From an uncultured Coriobacteriaceae bacterium (lineage in GTDB: Bacteria > Actinomycetota > Coriobacteriia > Coriobacteriales > Atopobiaceae), in the NCBI GenBank assembly GCA_902780305.1, contig CACZFB010000002.1:144343-208342 (forward strand): DNA of 64,000 nt. The letters run 5' to 3'. The position numbers were made by a program, and so were the translations under genes. The notes beneath the pieces are model-generated. The model was not told where the DNA came from and searched no databases. It was given only the letters and a program-made list of their open reading frames with translations. Below, piece by piece: positions 24,557-33,309 of the stretch; the first letter of the stretch is position 1, and every line of letters starts with the position of its first letter.

Positions 24557-24655
24557 ATCGGGACGCGCGACAACACCATCGTATGGGCTGCCATCATTGC
24601 GGGGAGCGTCTTCCTCATGGCGCTTGTCTGGCGCAGTTGTCGCTTCGTACGCTGA
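24557..24655 (+). pseudogene. C-terminal membrane anchor remnant
   Basis: In another frame directly after the signal peptidase remnant, 33 codons encode RDNTIVWAAIIAGSVFLMAL and a basic tail VWRSCRFVR before a stop. This is the shape of the end of a class C sortase or pilin. It suggests a deletion between a signal peptidase gene and the end of a neighbouring pilus gene. Confidence 0.45.
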
Positions 24656-24882
24656 TGTGGCGTGCGTTATACAAGGCGGAATGCCCCAGCTCATTTTTTC
24701 GCAGGTAGAACGCCCGTCGCCCCATTTGGCGTTCCCAGGGGGAACCCTCATGCCTCGGTGCTCCTCCCAACTAGAGCAGCGCAAGACACACTTTCGGCTC
24801 CTCGGTGGCACCACCCTGGCACAGGCTGCGCGGGAGGGCAGGCACCCCTAGCGATGCGTGGTACAGTTTTGTCTCGAGGCGT

Positions 24883-24990
24883 CTGGTGCGGAGCACCTAT
24901 CTCATCGACGAGCAAGGCATCATCGTTCGCGCCTTCGGCAAGGTGAAGGCCAAGGACAACGCACGGCAGATGCTCAACGAGCTTGTGTAG
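24883..24990 (+). pseudogene. 3' fragment of a Bcp-type peroxiredoxin gene
   Basis: LVRSTYLIDEQGIIVRAFGK and VKAKDNARQMLNELV stop match the last 35 residues of thioredoxin-dependent (Bcp/PrxQ) peroxiredoxins. The catalytic Cys part is absent. The sequence before it (24800-24850) is a repeat shared with 42480-42530 (ACACCACCCTGGCACAGGCT). Confidence 0.65.
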
Positions 24991-25004
24991 GGTTTCCTCT
25001 ACGC

Positions 25005-25066
25005 GGCACAGAACTCCCCGGGAACTTTGTTCCACGTGATACAAAGTTCCCGGGGAGTTCTGTGCC
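25005..25066. terminator. Long perfect hairpin, bidirectional terminator
   Basis: Arms of 26 bases from GGCACAGAACTCCCCGGGAA to its complement, loop TCCACGTGAT. It lies between the peroxiredoxin remnant and the convergent acyltransferase gene. Confidence 0.6.
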
Positions 25067-25084
25067 AAGTCGACCAAACAAAAA

Positions 25085-25882
25085 CTACCAGGTGCGGATA
25101 ACCTCTGGCTCAGCGAAAATCTGCTCCAAGCGGTCAATGAAGGGCACGACGTCATAGAAGCCCATGGCACGATGGTCGAAGGCGATGGTGATGGGCATGA
25201 CGCTACGCGGCAGAATCCGCTCCTCGCCGTCCACAACGCACACGCGCGGCTGGCGCTGCATGGCCGAGATACCAATCGCAGTGGTCTGCGGGGCGATGAC
25301 GACCAGCATGTCGAACTTGCCAGGAGCGCTGCAGATGGACCCGATGTTGGACACCGTAATGGATCCATCGAGCATGTCAGCGGGGTTGAGCTGCCCATCG
25401 ATGTTGATTACCTCGCCGCCCAACGTCGCTCCGATCATGCGCTCGTATAGGCCGTCGAAATCCGTGGCCTCGGCACGCTGCTGCAGATCGGTCGCCATGG
25501 CAGCGAGCTCGGCCAGACTCTTGTTTCCGCAGTCGCGCATGTTGAGCGAGAGCGTGGCGCCGTTGGGCAGGTGCCACGGAGCCGCTACGTCGATGGACTC
25601 TCGCAGGGTGAGCGTACCGTCGTAGTTTGTGGGGTCAATGTCACGCGGCAAGTCAATGCGCGCGTTCATTCGCGGGGCAAGCTTGATGCCCTCGGCCAGT
25701 ACCTTGAGCATGAGGATGTTTATGGTAAGGCGATTGCCGTGCTCGGCCAAAAATCCGTCGCGCATGTCTTCATACACTTCCATGAGGCCGGTCACGTCCG
25801 GCTCATATGAATACGACACGTGCGGAGTGGCAGGCCATCCGATAGCGGTAGAATAGGCAATCAGCCTTCGATGCACTTCCAT
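25085..25882 (-). CDS. 2-oxoacid dehydrogenase E2-type acyltransferase domain protein
   Basis: 265 residues, starting at the ATG at 25882 (GGAGAG 5 bases upstream). It corresponds to the catalytic domain alone (PF00198 type) of dihydrolipoamide acyltransferases: RLTINILMLKVLAEGIK, then TITVSNIGSI-like GSITVSNIGSI, and the end PITIAFDHRAMGFYDVVPFIDRLEQIF. No lipoyl or E1/E3-binding domain is present. The usual HxxxDG motif reads HRAMGF, so the catalytic Asp position is altered. It follows the FeoAB gene by 28 bases on the same strand and may be co-transcribed, without an obvious functional link. Catalytic activity uncertain. Confidence 0.75.
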   Translation of the reverse strand: MEVHRRLIAYSTAIGWPATPHVSYSYEPDVTGLMEVYEDMRDGFLAEHGNRLTINILMLKVLAEGIKLAPRMNARIDLPRDIDPTNYDGTLTLRESIDVAAPWHLPNGATLSLNMRDCGNKSLAELAAMATDLQQRAEATDFDGLYERMIGATLGGEVINIDGQLNPADMLDGSITVSNIGSICSAPGKFDMLVVIAPQTTAIGISAMQRQPRVCVVDGEERILPRSVMPITIAFDHRAMGFYDVVPFIDRLEQIFAEPEVIRTW

Positions 25883-25910
25883 AGACTCTCCTAACACACG
25901 TAGATACACG

Positions 25911-28277
25911 TTATGCCATGCCCATGGCCTGTCCCACGAGCCGCACTACGAACGCCACGAGCCATGCCATGGCAAACATGCCCACGGCCACGCGCACGGC
26001 CCAACCTGTCCCCAGTTCCTGCTTGATGGCCGCCATAGCTGCCACGCACGGTGTGTACAGCAGGGCAAACACCAGCATGCACGCAGCCTGCAAGGTGGTA
26101 AAGACCGCTGCTACACCGCCCATAGACACATAGAGCTGCTCCATAACGGCCACGACGCTCTCCTTGGCCATGAAGCCGCTGATCAGTGAGGTGCCAATGC
26201 GCCAGTCACCAAGTCCCACGGGATTGAGGATTGGCGAGAGGAGCCCCGCAATCGCGGCCAGCAAGCTGTTGCCGGCATCCTCGTCGGGAAGCAGGTTCAG
26301 GCCAGCGTCGAAGTGCGAGAGGAACCACACCACGATGGTGGCGATGAGGATGACCGAGAATGCCTTCTGCAGGAAGTCCTTGGCCTTCTCCCACATGAGC
26401 TGGCCCGTGTTCTTGGGGCTGGGGATGCGGTAGTTGGGAAGCTCTATTACGAGCGGGGTGGGATCGCCCTTAAAGATGGTGCGGTTGTAGAAGTGCGCAA
26501 CCAAGATGCCGAGTCCGATGCCCAGCAGGTACAGGGCCGTCATCACCAAACCGCCCTGTCCCGGGAAGAACGCCGCCACGAAGAAGGCGTAGATGGGCAG
26601 CTTTGCCGTGCAGCTAAAGAACGGTGTGAGCAGGATGGTCATGCGGCGGTCGCGGTCGGACGGAAGCGTGCGCGTGGACATGACCGCGGGGACGGTGCAG
26701 CCAAAGCCCACGAGCATGGGAACGATGGAGCGACCCGAGAGGCCAATGCGGCGCAAGGGCTTGTCCATAAAGAAGGCCACACGAGCCAAGTAGCCGGAAT
26801 CTTCCAGCAGCGAGAGGAACAGGAACATCACGAGGATGATGGGCATGAACGACAGCACCGACCCCACGCCCGCAAAGACGCCGTCGATCACCAGACTGTG
26901 AAGCGCCTCGCTGACGCCCGCATTCGTAAGTGCCGCGTCGGCGGCGGAGGTCCCCATGTCGATAAGGACCTCGAGACGCTCCTGCAGCCAGGCGCCAATG
27001 ACGTTGAAGGTGAGGACAAAGACGGCGGCCATGATGCCGATGAAGCAGGGTATGGCCGTCCACTTGCCCGTGAGAATGCGGTCGATTCGTGTGCTCTTCT
27101 TATGCTCCTTGCTCTCGTGGGGCTTTACCACGCAGTTGTCGCAAATGTGGAAGATGGTCTGGAAGCGCATGTCGGCAATGGCCGCGCTCGCATCGAGTCC
27201 ACGCTCCTTCTCCATCTGGCGGATAACGGCTTCGATTGCCTGTTTCTCGTCCCCACTCAGCTTGAGCTGCTCGATGAGGGGCTCGTCGCCCTCGATGATC
27301 TTGCTTGCGGCAAACCGGACGGGCAGTTGCGCCGCTTCGGCTCGCGCGGCGATGATGTTCGAGATTGCCGTGTGGCAACGGCGCAGGTAGTCGTCGTTGT
27401 CGCCGGGAAGGTCGATGACCGGCTGCGCCGGCGCCTCACGATGCCTGGCGACGTGGATCGCGTGACGCACGACTTCTTCCACGCCCTCGCCCGTGGCGGC
27501 GCAGATGGGCACCACGGGTACGCCGAGCATCCATTCCATGCGGTTGATGTCCACCGAGCCCCCGTTACCGGTGAGCTCGTCCATCATGTTGAGCGCGACC
27601 ACGGTGGGAATCCCCATCTCGAGGCACTGCATGGTGAGGTAGAGGTTGCGCTCGATGTTGGTGGCGTCCACGATGTTGATGATGCCGAGGGGATGCTCGT
27701 TGAGCACGAACTCGCGGCTCACCAGCTCCTCGCTCGTGTACGGCGAGAACGAGTAGATGCCGGGCAGGTCGGTGATAACGGTATTGGGATAGTCGCGTAT
27801 TACGCCATCCTTGCGGTCCACCGTGACGCCGGGGAAGTTGCCCACGTGCTGGTTCGACCCCGTGAGCTGGTTGAAGAGGGTCGTCTTGCCGCAGTTCTGG
27901 TTGCCAACGAGCGCGTACGAGAGCATCGCGTCATCGGGCAGCGGTTCTGCGGCTAGTTGGATGGGTACTCCCTCGCCGTACTCGGGACGGGGAAGCTGAT
28001 CTGCCAAGGCGTCCATCGCCTGCGCCGACGTGGAGGGCTCTTGGTCGGCAGCCATTATCGGGCGCACGTCAATCTGTTCAGCATCGGCCAATCGAAGCGT
28101 AAGCTCATAGCTGTGGATGCGCAGCTCCATGGGATCTCCCATGGGGGCGAACTTGACGAGCGTCACGCGCACCCCCGGTATGATGCCCATATCCAAGAAG
28201 TGCTGACGAAGTGAGCCCTCGCCCCCCACACGCTCCACAATACAGCTTTGGCCAATCTCCAAATCTCTAAGTGTCAT
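25911..28277 (-). CDS. feoB: FeoA-FeoB fusion, ferrous iron transporter
   Basis: 788 residues. Residues 1-75 form a FeoA SH3-like domain (MTLRDLEIGQSCIVERVGGE ... LRLADAEQ). From about residue 120 comes the FeoB G domain: G1 VGNQNCGKTT, G3 DLPGIYSF, G4 ALNMMDE, then a helical GDI-like domain. The membrane part has two Gate domains with GFGCTVPA and PFFSCTAKLP and about eight helices. It imports Fe(II) into the cell with GTP hydrolysis. FeoA and FeoB are usually separate proteins; the fusion is known in several anaerobes. GGGAGGAGG precedes the ATG and a -10 box lies 32 bases upstream. Confidence 0.95.
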   Translation of the reverse strand: MTLRDLEIGQSCIVERVGGEGSLRQHFLDMGIIPGVRVTLVKFAPMGDPMELRIHSYELTLRLADAEQIDVRPIMAADQEPSTSAQAMDALADQLPRPEYGEGVPIQLAAEPLPDDAMLSYALVGNQNCGKTTLFNQLTGSNQHVGNFPGVTVDRKDGVIRDYPNTVITDLPGIYSFSPYTSEELVSREFVLNEHPLGIINIVDATNIERNLYLTMQCLEMGIPTVVALNMMDELTGNGGSVDINRMEWMLGVPVVPICAATGEGVEEVVRHAIHVARHREAPAQPVIDLPGDNDDYLRRCHTAISNIIAARAEAAQLPVRFAASKIIEGDEPLIEQLKLSGDEKQAIEAVIRQMEKERGLDASAAIADMRFQTIFHICDNCVVKPHESKEHKKSTRIDRILTGKWTAIPCFIGIMAAVFVLTFNVIGAWLQERLEVLIDMGTSAADAALTNAGVSEALHSLVIDGVFAGVGSVLSFMPIILVMFLFLSLLEDSGYLARVAFFMDKPLRRIGLSGRSIVPMLVGFGCTVPAVMSTRTLPSDRDRRMTILLTPFFSCTAKLPIYAFFVAAFFPGQGGLVMTALYLLGIGLGILVAHFYNRTIFKGDPTPLVIELPNYRIPSPKNTGQLMWEKAKDFLQKAFSVILIATIVVWFLSHFDAGLNLLPDEDAGNSLLAAIAGLLSPILNPVGLGDWRIGTSLISGFMAKESVVAVMEQLYVSMGGVAAVFTTLQAACMLVFALLYTPCVAAMAAIKQELGTGWAVRVAVGMFAMAWLVAFVVRLVGQAMGMA

Positions 28278-28479
28278 GCCGCCTCCTCCCGGTTATCTGT
28301 CTTTTGCTATTATAGATTTCCATATAGCAGTGATTCTACTCTCAATGCTCCAGGCTCTGCAATAAAGCCGGCGGGACGCGATCGTTTGTATGAGCGCCGT
28401 TACTGGCTCCTCACCGGCATCAACCCCGACTGGCTCGGACCCTTTACGACCGCGCTTGCAGGACTCGTCGCCCTACAGC
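28278..28479. other. Spacer between feoAB and acyltransferase gene
   Basis: 28309-28314 is the feoAB promoter box. From 28370 the plus strand could encode a short fragment RRYWLLTGINPDWLGPF with no start or stop context; I regard it as a remnant or chance. Confidence 0.4.
28309..28314 (-). promoter_or_regulatory. feoB: -10 box of the feoAB gene
   Basis: TATAAT on the minus strand, 32 bases before the ATG. A clear -35 element and a Fur or DtxR box could not be identified by eye. Confidence 0.45.
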
Positions 28480-29766
28480 TCATCGGTGTTCGAGTTCCTC
28501 CAGGCGGAGTTCGTCATATTCGCGCTCTCCCTTATCAACAAATGTGGTATCGGGCACCGCATGTGCGATTTCCTCGTATATGGCTCGCACGGGACCATCG
28601 CCCGCGAAGTTCTGGGTGAACACCATGCGTATGGTCCCCTTGTACTCGCACGCCTCAATCGAGAAAGGCAGTGTGTAGGCGCTCACGCTCGTGCGCACCT
28701 CGTCCACATACGGTTCCACCTCTGCAGGAAGGCTCACCTTGCCAGGATAGGAGATCGCGTAGGTGTAGATCGAATTGCTGTCCCTGAGCACCGATTCCTC
28801 TATGGCGGCCGTGATAGCCTCCACTGGATAGGGAGTCGCCTCGCCCTCGGCCACACCGGCCATGTTGCTCGCAATCTCCGTGGCGATGTTCTCTGGCAGG
28901 GTCTGCAGGTCGAGCGCCCCGCGTAGAACCATCGCACGCTTTGGTAGGTCGTAGTGGTCGAGCTTCGCCACATAGGGAACCGAGAAGTGCGTGGCGGCGT
29001 TGCCGCCCGACTCCAGCCCAAACACGCGGCGCGTGTCGATGGACGTATACGCGACGATGGTCCGCTCCCTCACGTCAAAGGTCTTATGCAGGGCGCGGCC
29101 AATGAGCGCCTGCAGCGTGGGTACCACGGAGCTGTCACTTCGCTTGGAAAGGCTCAGAAGCGGCATGAGCGGCACGTCGATCTCGAGCATGCGCTGCTTG
29201 GTGCCCTTGCGGGGATACCGTTCCACTGGCATGCTAAAGACGTCATGCCGCTTGGGATCGAACTTTCCGAAGGGGGGAACTCCCTTCATCCGTTCGAGTA
29301 TGCGCTCGAAGGTGGGTTGCGTGCCCGAGCTGTCCGAAGCGGGTTTATCGCAATCGATGAGACCCTTCTCACCTAGGTAACAGCGAAGCAGCGTGCACAT
29401 GAATGCCAGACCCCCTCGTCCGTCTGCGACGCTGTGGAAGTAATGGAGCGCAACCTTCTTGCCCTGCCAAGCAACGTAGAAGAGGTAGCCAAGAGTATCG
29501 GCGGTGCCCATGCGCCGCACGGCACCGTCGTCCTCAAAGAGAGGAACGTCTTCCACGTCCAAGAGTTCGTGTTGTGGCCTACCGTTCACGATGATCGGAT
29601 GCGTACGGAAGTTGGCATGTGCTTGCACCGCTGTCTCGAGCGCCCGTCTAAGAGCGGCTTCGTCCACGTCCCGTGAGAGAACTACCTCCCACTCCACGAT
29701 GGGTGCACGCCCACCAGGCGTGACCCAGTAGTAATAATACTTATCAGATAGATACGGTTCCTTCAT
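28480..29766 (-). CDS. CAT-fold/condensation-like acyltransferase
   Basis: 428 residues from the ATG at 29766 (AAGGA 7 bases upstream). The motif YFHSVADGRGG near residue 125 matches HxxxDG of the chloramphenicol acetyltransferase/condensation superfamily (also alcohol acetyltransferases and PapA-type enzymes). Other landmarks: an N-terminal WVTPGGRAPIVEWEVVLSRD and a DTRRVFGL-like segment (YTSIDTRRVFGLESGGNAAT) that replaces the usual NxRxR region. It transfers an acyl group from CoA or a carrier to a hydroxyl or amine; the acceptor is unknown. No carrier protein or NRPS domain is adjacent. Diverges from the phosphorelay operon. Confidence 0.7.
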   Translation of the reverse strand: MKEPYLSDKYYYYWVTPGGRAPIVEWEVVLSRDVDEAALRRALETAVQAHANFRTHPIIVNGRPQHELLDVEDVPLFEDDGAVRRMGTADTLGYLFYVAWQGKKVALHYFHSVADGRGGLAFMCTLLRCYLGEKGLIDCDKPASDSSGTQPTFERILERMKGVPPFGKFDPKRHDVFSMPVERYPRKGTKQRMLEIDVPLMPLLSLSKRSDSSVVPTLQALIGRALHKTFDVRERTIVAYTSIDTRRVFGLESGGNAATHFSVPYVAKLDHYDLPKRAMVLRGALDLQTLPENIATEIASNMAGVAEGEATPYPVEAITAAIEESVLRDSNSIYTYAISYPGKVSLPAEVEPYVDEVRTSVSAYTLPFSIEACEYKGTIRMVFTQNFAGDGPVRAIYEEIAHAVPDTTFVDKGEREYDELRLEELEHR

Positions 29767-30064
29767 AATCAATCCTTTTGACGCCTTGGTGTGATTCAGA
29801 CAGTATCGCTTACACTGCACCTCTTGGGAAGCATCCCCAGACACTACATTCGTAAGTGAAATGTTACGCCTGGGGATGCTCCCCGAGGGATATGCAGGAC
29901 TCGTTATATATGAGCGTCTACGGCGTAGTCCGATTACGAACAAGCCGAAGGTCGCGGGCGGTCGGGAGCAGGGGGCGAGCGGCGGGCGGCCTCGCTTTTG
30001 CTCGTGTACCATGTTGTAACAATACCGCGCGTCTATACGCCTTGATCTCGAGCAGGGGAGAAGC
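29767..30064. other. Divergent promoter region with hairpin
   Basis: GAAGCATCCCCAG (about 29827) pairs with CTGGGGATGCTCC (about 29868) in the leader between the divergent acyltransferase and HD-GYP genes. The segment 29940-30000 contains a GGGGGCGAGCGGCGG block that also occurs in the dispersed repeat near 18890. Nothing else is visible. Confidence 0.5.
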
Positions 30065-31072
30065 ATGGAAGAGCGAGTTGTTGTTGTGGACGATGACGCC
30101 ATAAGCCTAAGAATAGTCAAGCGAATATTCGATCGGGCGGGTATTGAGGGCCGGTATCTTCACTCTGGAAAGGACCTCGACGCGTACCTCCGCAAAGGCA
30201 TGCTTCCCGACCTCTTTTTGCTGGACATATACATGCCGGATGCGAATGGGTTCGACCTGCTGAAGCACATTCACACCGACCCCGTCTATCGCAACGTTCC
30301 CGTTATATTCCTCACGGGAGACGATGATGTGAAGACGGAGGCTGCCGGGCTTCATGCGGGGGCGGCCGACTTCATCCGCAAGCCGTTTGCCGCAGAAGTG
30401 CTCCTCAAGCGGGTGCACAACACCATTGAGCTCACCCGGCTGCACAACGACATGGCCCAAGAGATTCGCGCGAAAACAGAAAAGCTCTCGCGTGCCTATC
30501 TCCAGATCGTCGAGGCGCTGGCAGCTTCCGTGGACGCCAAGGACACCTACACGCACGGCCATTCGTCACGCGTGGCGGCCTACTCGCGCGAGATCGCCCG
30601 ACGGGCTGGCTTTAGCGAGGCGGAGCAGGACTCAATATTTATGATGGGCATACTGCACGACGTGGGAAAGATCGGTATTCAGGACGCGATCATCAACAAG
30701 GAGGGTCGCCTAACGGACGAGGAGTTCGCCGCCATCAAGACGCATCCTGCCATGGGCGCCGAGATACTGGGGCACATTGCGGACTACCCCGAGTTGGCGA
30801 TTGGCGCACGGTGGCACCACGAGCGATACGACGGCCGCGGCTACCCCGACGGACTGGCTGGCGACGACATTCCCGAGGTCGCGCGCATTATTGCGGTCGC
30901 CGACTCCTACGACGCCATGACAAGCAACCGCAGCTACAGAGACGCCATGGCGCAAGACGTGGTTCGAGCCGAGATTGCCCGGTGCAGCGGCGGCCAGTTC
31001 GACCCGCGCTTTGCCAACATCATGCTCCAGATGATTGACGAGGATGCCGAGTACACGATGAAGGAGGTCTGA
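30065..31072 (+). CDS. Response regulator with HD-GYP cyclic-di-GMP phosphodiesterase
   Basis: 335 residues. The receiver domain (1-120) has the acidic pocket VVDDD, phospho-acceptor Asp in LFLLDIYMPD, Thr in FLTGDD and Lys in FIRKPF. A short coiled linker leads to the HD-GYP domain: HGHSSRVAAYS, the HD pair GILHDVGKIGI, HPAMGAEIL, HHERYDGRGYPDG (the GYP signature) and VADSYDAMTSNRSYR. HD-GYP enzymes degrade cyclic di-GMP to GMP. First gene of a three-gene operon (3-base gap to the Hpt gene), so its receiver is probably fed by the hybrid kinase. Confidence 0.93.
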   Translation: MEERVVVVDDDAISLRIVKRIFDRAGIEGRYLHSGKDLDAYLRKGMLPDLFLLDIYMPDANGFDLLKHIHTDPVYRNVPVIFLTGDDDVKTEAAGLHAGAADFIRKPFAAEVLLKRVHNTIELTRLHNDMAQEIRAKTEKLSRAYLQIVEALAASVDAKDTYTHGHSSRVAAYSREIARRAGFSEAEQDSIFMMGILHDVGKIGIQDAIINKEGRLTDEEFAAIKTHPAMGAEILGHIADYPELAIGARWHHERYDGRGYPDGLAGDDIPEVARIIAVADSYDAMTSNRSYRDAMAQDVVRAEIARCSGGQFDPRFANIMLQMIDEDAEYTMKEV

Positions 31073-31074
31073 AC

Positions 31075-31443
31075 ATGCTCGATAGAGATGCCCTGACAAG
31101 GCTGGGAATAGATGTGGAGGAGGGCGTTGCCTGCTGTGCGGGTGACCCCGAGTTCTTCGACGAGATGGTGGTGGAGTACCTGGACGAGAGCGCCGAGCGA
31201 CTTGCCGAGCTGGCGCGTCTTTATAAGAGTCGCGATTGGTCGCAGTACACCCGGTGTGCTCACTCCATCAAGAGCACCTCGATGATGATAGGGGCACGCT
31301 CGCTCGCAGATCTTGCTCGCACAATGGAGTTGTTAGGCAAGGAAGCCGACGAAGCCGCGATTCTTGCCGAGCACGAGGACTTCTTGGGGCGGTACGCGGG
31401 CTTCGCGGACGAGCTGCGTGCCGTGGTCGACGCTGCGGGGTGA
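31075..31443 (+). CDS. Histidine phosphotransfer (Hpt) protein
   Basis: 122 residues, all-helical. The phospho-accepting His lies in CAHSIKSTSMMIGA (about residue 62), matching the HxxKG(S/A) Hpt motif, here HSIKST. It moves phosphate between the receiver of the hybrid kinase encoded next and the HD-GYP regulator encoded before. Starts two bases after the previous stop; AAGGAGG overlaps the end of the preceding gene. Its TGA overlaps a possible GTG start of the kinase. Confidence 0.9.
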   Translation: MLDRDALTRLGIDVEEGVACCAGDPEFFDEMVVEYLDESAERLAELARLYKSRDWSQYTRCAHSIKSTSMMIGARSLADLARTMELLGKEADEAAILAEHEDFLGRYAGFADELRAVVDAAG

Positions 31444-33224
31444 TACCGGTGACCTCCATGATGGGTCGCATCCTGAACCCAGAGAAACAGCTGAGGGAAC
31501 GGCTCTTCCAGCTCCTCTCTACCATAGCCCTGGCGGAGTTCGTCATCGTGACCATCTACCAGATTATCCAGGGCAGCAGCATGACGCAAATCGCCATCAT
31601 GTGTGCTGGCACGACGCTCTTTGCCGGGACGGTTGCCTTCACCTTTCGCTCAAAGAGCATGCGCCTGGGCTCGGCCATCTCTGCCATCCTGTACTTTTCG
31701 TTTTATCCCCTCACGTTCTTCGACTCCGGAGGCATGTACGGCGGGGCTCCCGTGGTCTTTGCCTTCGCGCTCGTCTACGTGTTTCTTGTAACCGAGAAAT
31801 GGGAGCGGTTTGTGGTGTTGGGGCTCTGCGTTGCCGCGAGCGCCGCCTGCTTTGCGGTGTCCTGCACACACCCCGAGCTGCTCAAACGACATACCGTGCC
31901 GGTGGAGCACGTTGAATCGCTGCTGTCCGTCCTCTTGGTTGCCGTCCTGCTTTGCGTGCTGTTCGCCTTCGTGACGGAGGTGTACCAGGACGAGAACAAA
32001 ATCGTGCAGAAGCAAAAGAGGGAGATCGAGGAGCTCAGCCAGTCGCAAAAGCGCTTCTTCTCGAGCATGAGCCACGAGATTCGCACGCCCGTAAACGCGA
32101 TTATCGGCTTTAACGAGATGACACTCAGGTCCGACGTCTCCGACGAGGTGCGGGAAAACGCGCGCAACATCGATGTCGCAAGCCGAATCCTGCTCCACAC
32201 CATCAACGAGATCCTGGACATGTCCAAGCTCGAGACCGGCAGCATGGAGATTCTGGAAGTCGACTACCTCACCCCCTCGCTGCTTTCCAACATCGTGAGC
32301 ATGGTATGGCAGCAGGCGCAGGAGAAGGGGCTCGACTTCCAGGTTCAGGTTGATCCCGAGTTCCCCACGAAGCTGCATGGTGACGAGGTTCGCATTCGAC
32401 AGGTGCTGCTGAACATCATCAGCAACGCGATAAAGTACACGAGGGAAGGCTCGGTAGCATTCTGCGTCGCGGGACACGCGGACGAGAGGGGTACCTTCTG
32501 GGCGGTGTTCGACGTTGCGGATACTGGCATTGGCATCCGCGAGGAAAGCATGTCGCAGCTCTTCTCGGCATTCCAGCGCGTCGACGAGCAGAACACGCAT
32601 GCCATCGAGGGTACGGGGCTCGGCCTTTCCATCGTCAAGCAGCTCCTTGACCTGATGCATGGCACGGTGAGCGTCACGAGCGAATACGGGAGGGGCTCGA
32701 CCTTCCATGTTGAGATTCCACAGGGCATCGTGGATACGACTCCCGTCGGGGCAATCGATTTGAGGAAGACGCAGGAGACCGAGGTTGCCCCGCGCGAGCA
32801 TGCTGTTGTGGCGCCAGGGGTGAGGGTTCTTGCGGTGGATGACACTCGCATGAACCTCAAAGTGGTAAAGAAGCTGCTCAGCAGTACGAAGATTGACGTC
32901 GACACCGCAGAAAGCGGTAGTGAGGCGTTGCGCAAGACCCGCGAGAGCTTCTATGACGTTATTCTTATGGACCACCAGATGCCGGAGATGGATGGCGTCG
33001 AGTGCCTGCACGAGATACGGCGCCAGGAGGGGGGCATGTGCCATAGCAGCAAGGTCGTGTGCCTAACCGCCAACGCTGGCGCAGACAGCGAGGAGCTGTA
33101 TCGCCAAGAAGGCTTTGACGGGTACCTCGCCAAGCCAATAAGGGGCAAGACGCTGGAAAGCGAGATTGCGCGCCTCGTGCCCGGGGCTGGCTCAAGGGGC
33201 TCCGCACCCGAAGAACGAGAATGA
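31440..33224 (+). CDS. Hybrid sensor histidine kinase
   Basis: About 594 residues if it starts at the GTG at 31440 (overlap GTGA with the Hpt stop); the ATGs at 31458 and 31461 are alternatives. Six hydrophobic segments (about residues 20-185) form a membrane sensor of 7TM-like type without a periplasmic domain. HisKA follows with FFSSMSHEIRTPVNAIIGF (phospho-His), then HATPase with the N box SNAIKY, G1 DTGIGI and G2 GTGLGLSIVK, and a C-terminal receiver (VLAVDD, Asp in ILMDHQMPEMDG, Lys in YLAKPI). Signal unknown. It completes a phosphorelay kinase-receiver-Hpt-HD-GYP. Confidence 0.92.
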   Translation: MIPVTSMMGRILNPEKQLRERLFQLLSTIALAEFVIVTIYQIIQGSSMTQIAIMCAGTTLFAGTVAFTFRSKSMRLGSAISAILYFSFYPLTFFDSGGMYGGAPVVFAFALVYVFLVTEKWERFVVLGLCVAASAACFAVSCTHPELLKRHTVPVEHVESLLSVLLVAVLLCVLFAFVTEVYQDENKIVQKQKREIEELSQSQKRFFSSMSHEIRTPVNAIIGFNEMTLRSDVSDEVRENARNIDVASRILLHTINEILDMSKLETGSMEILEVDYLTPSLLSNIVSMVWQQAQEKGLDFQVQVDPEFPTKLHGDEVRIRQVLLNIISNAIKYTREGSVAFCVAGHADERGTFWAVFDVADTGIGIREESMSQLFSAFQRVDEQNTHAIEGTGLGLSIVKQLLDLMHGTVSVTSEYGRGSTFHVEIPQGIVDTTPVGAIDLRKTQETEVAPREHAVVAPGVRVLAVDDTRMNLKVVKKLLSSTKIDVDTAESGSEALRKTRESFYDVILMDHQMPEMDGVECLHEIRRQEGGMCHSSKVVCLTANAGADSEELYRQEGFDGYLAKPIRGKTLESEIARLVPGAGSRGSAPEERE

Positions 33225-33282
33225 CGCGGAAGGATAGTTTCACGGGTGCGTGTCACTGGGGCGTTGGCAGTGTGTTGCGGGC

Positions 33283-33309
33283 GTGTCAACGCCCCCGTCC
33301 CCGCGACAC
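33283..33309. repeat. 27-bp GTGTCA...GACAC element, copy 3
   Basis: GTGTCAACGCCCCCGTCCCC and GCGACAC. It lies between the convergent kinase and ferredoxin genes and overlaps the 3' end of the latter (stop near 33286), within a larger GGGGCGTTG/CAACGCCCC hairpin. Confidence 0.5.
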
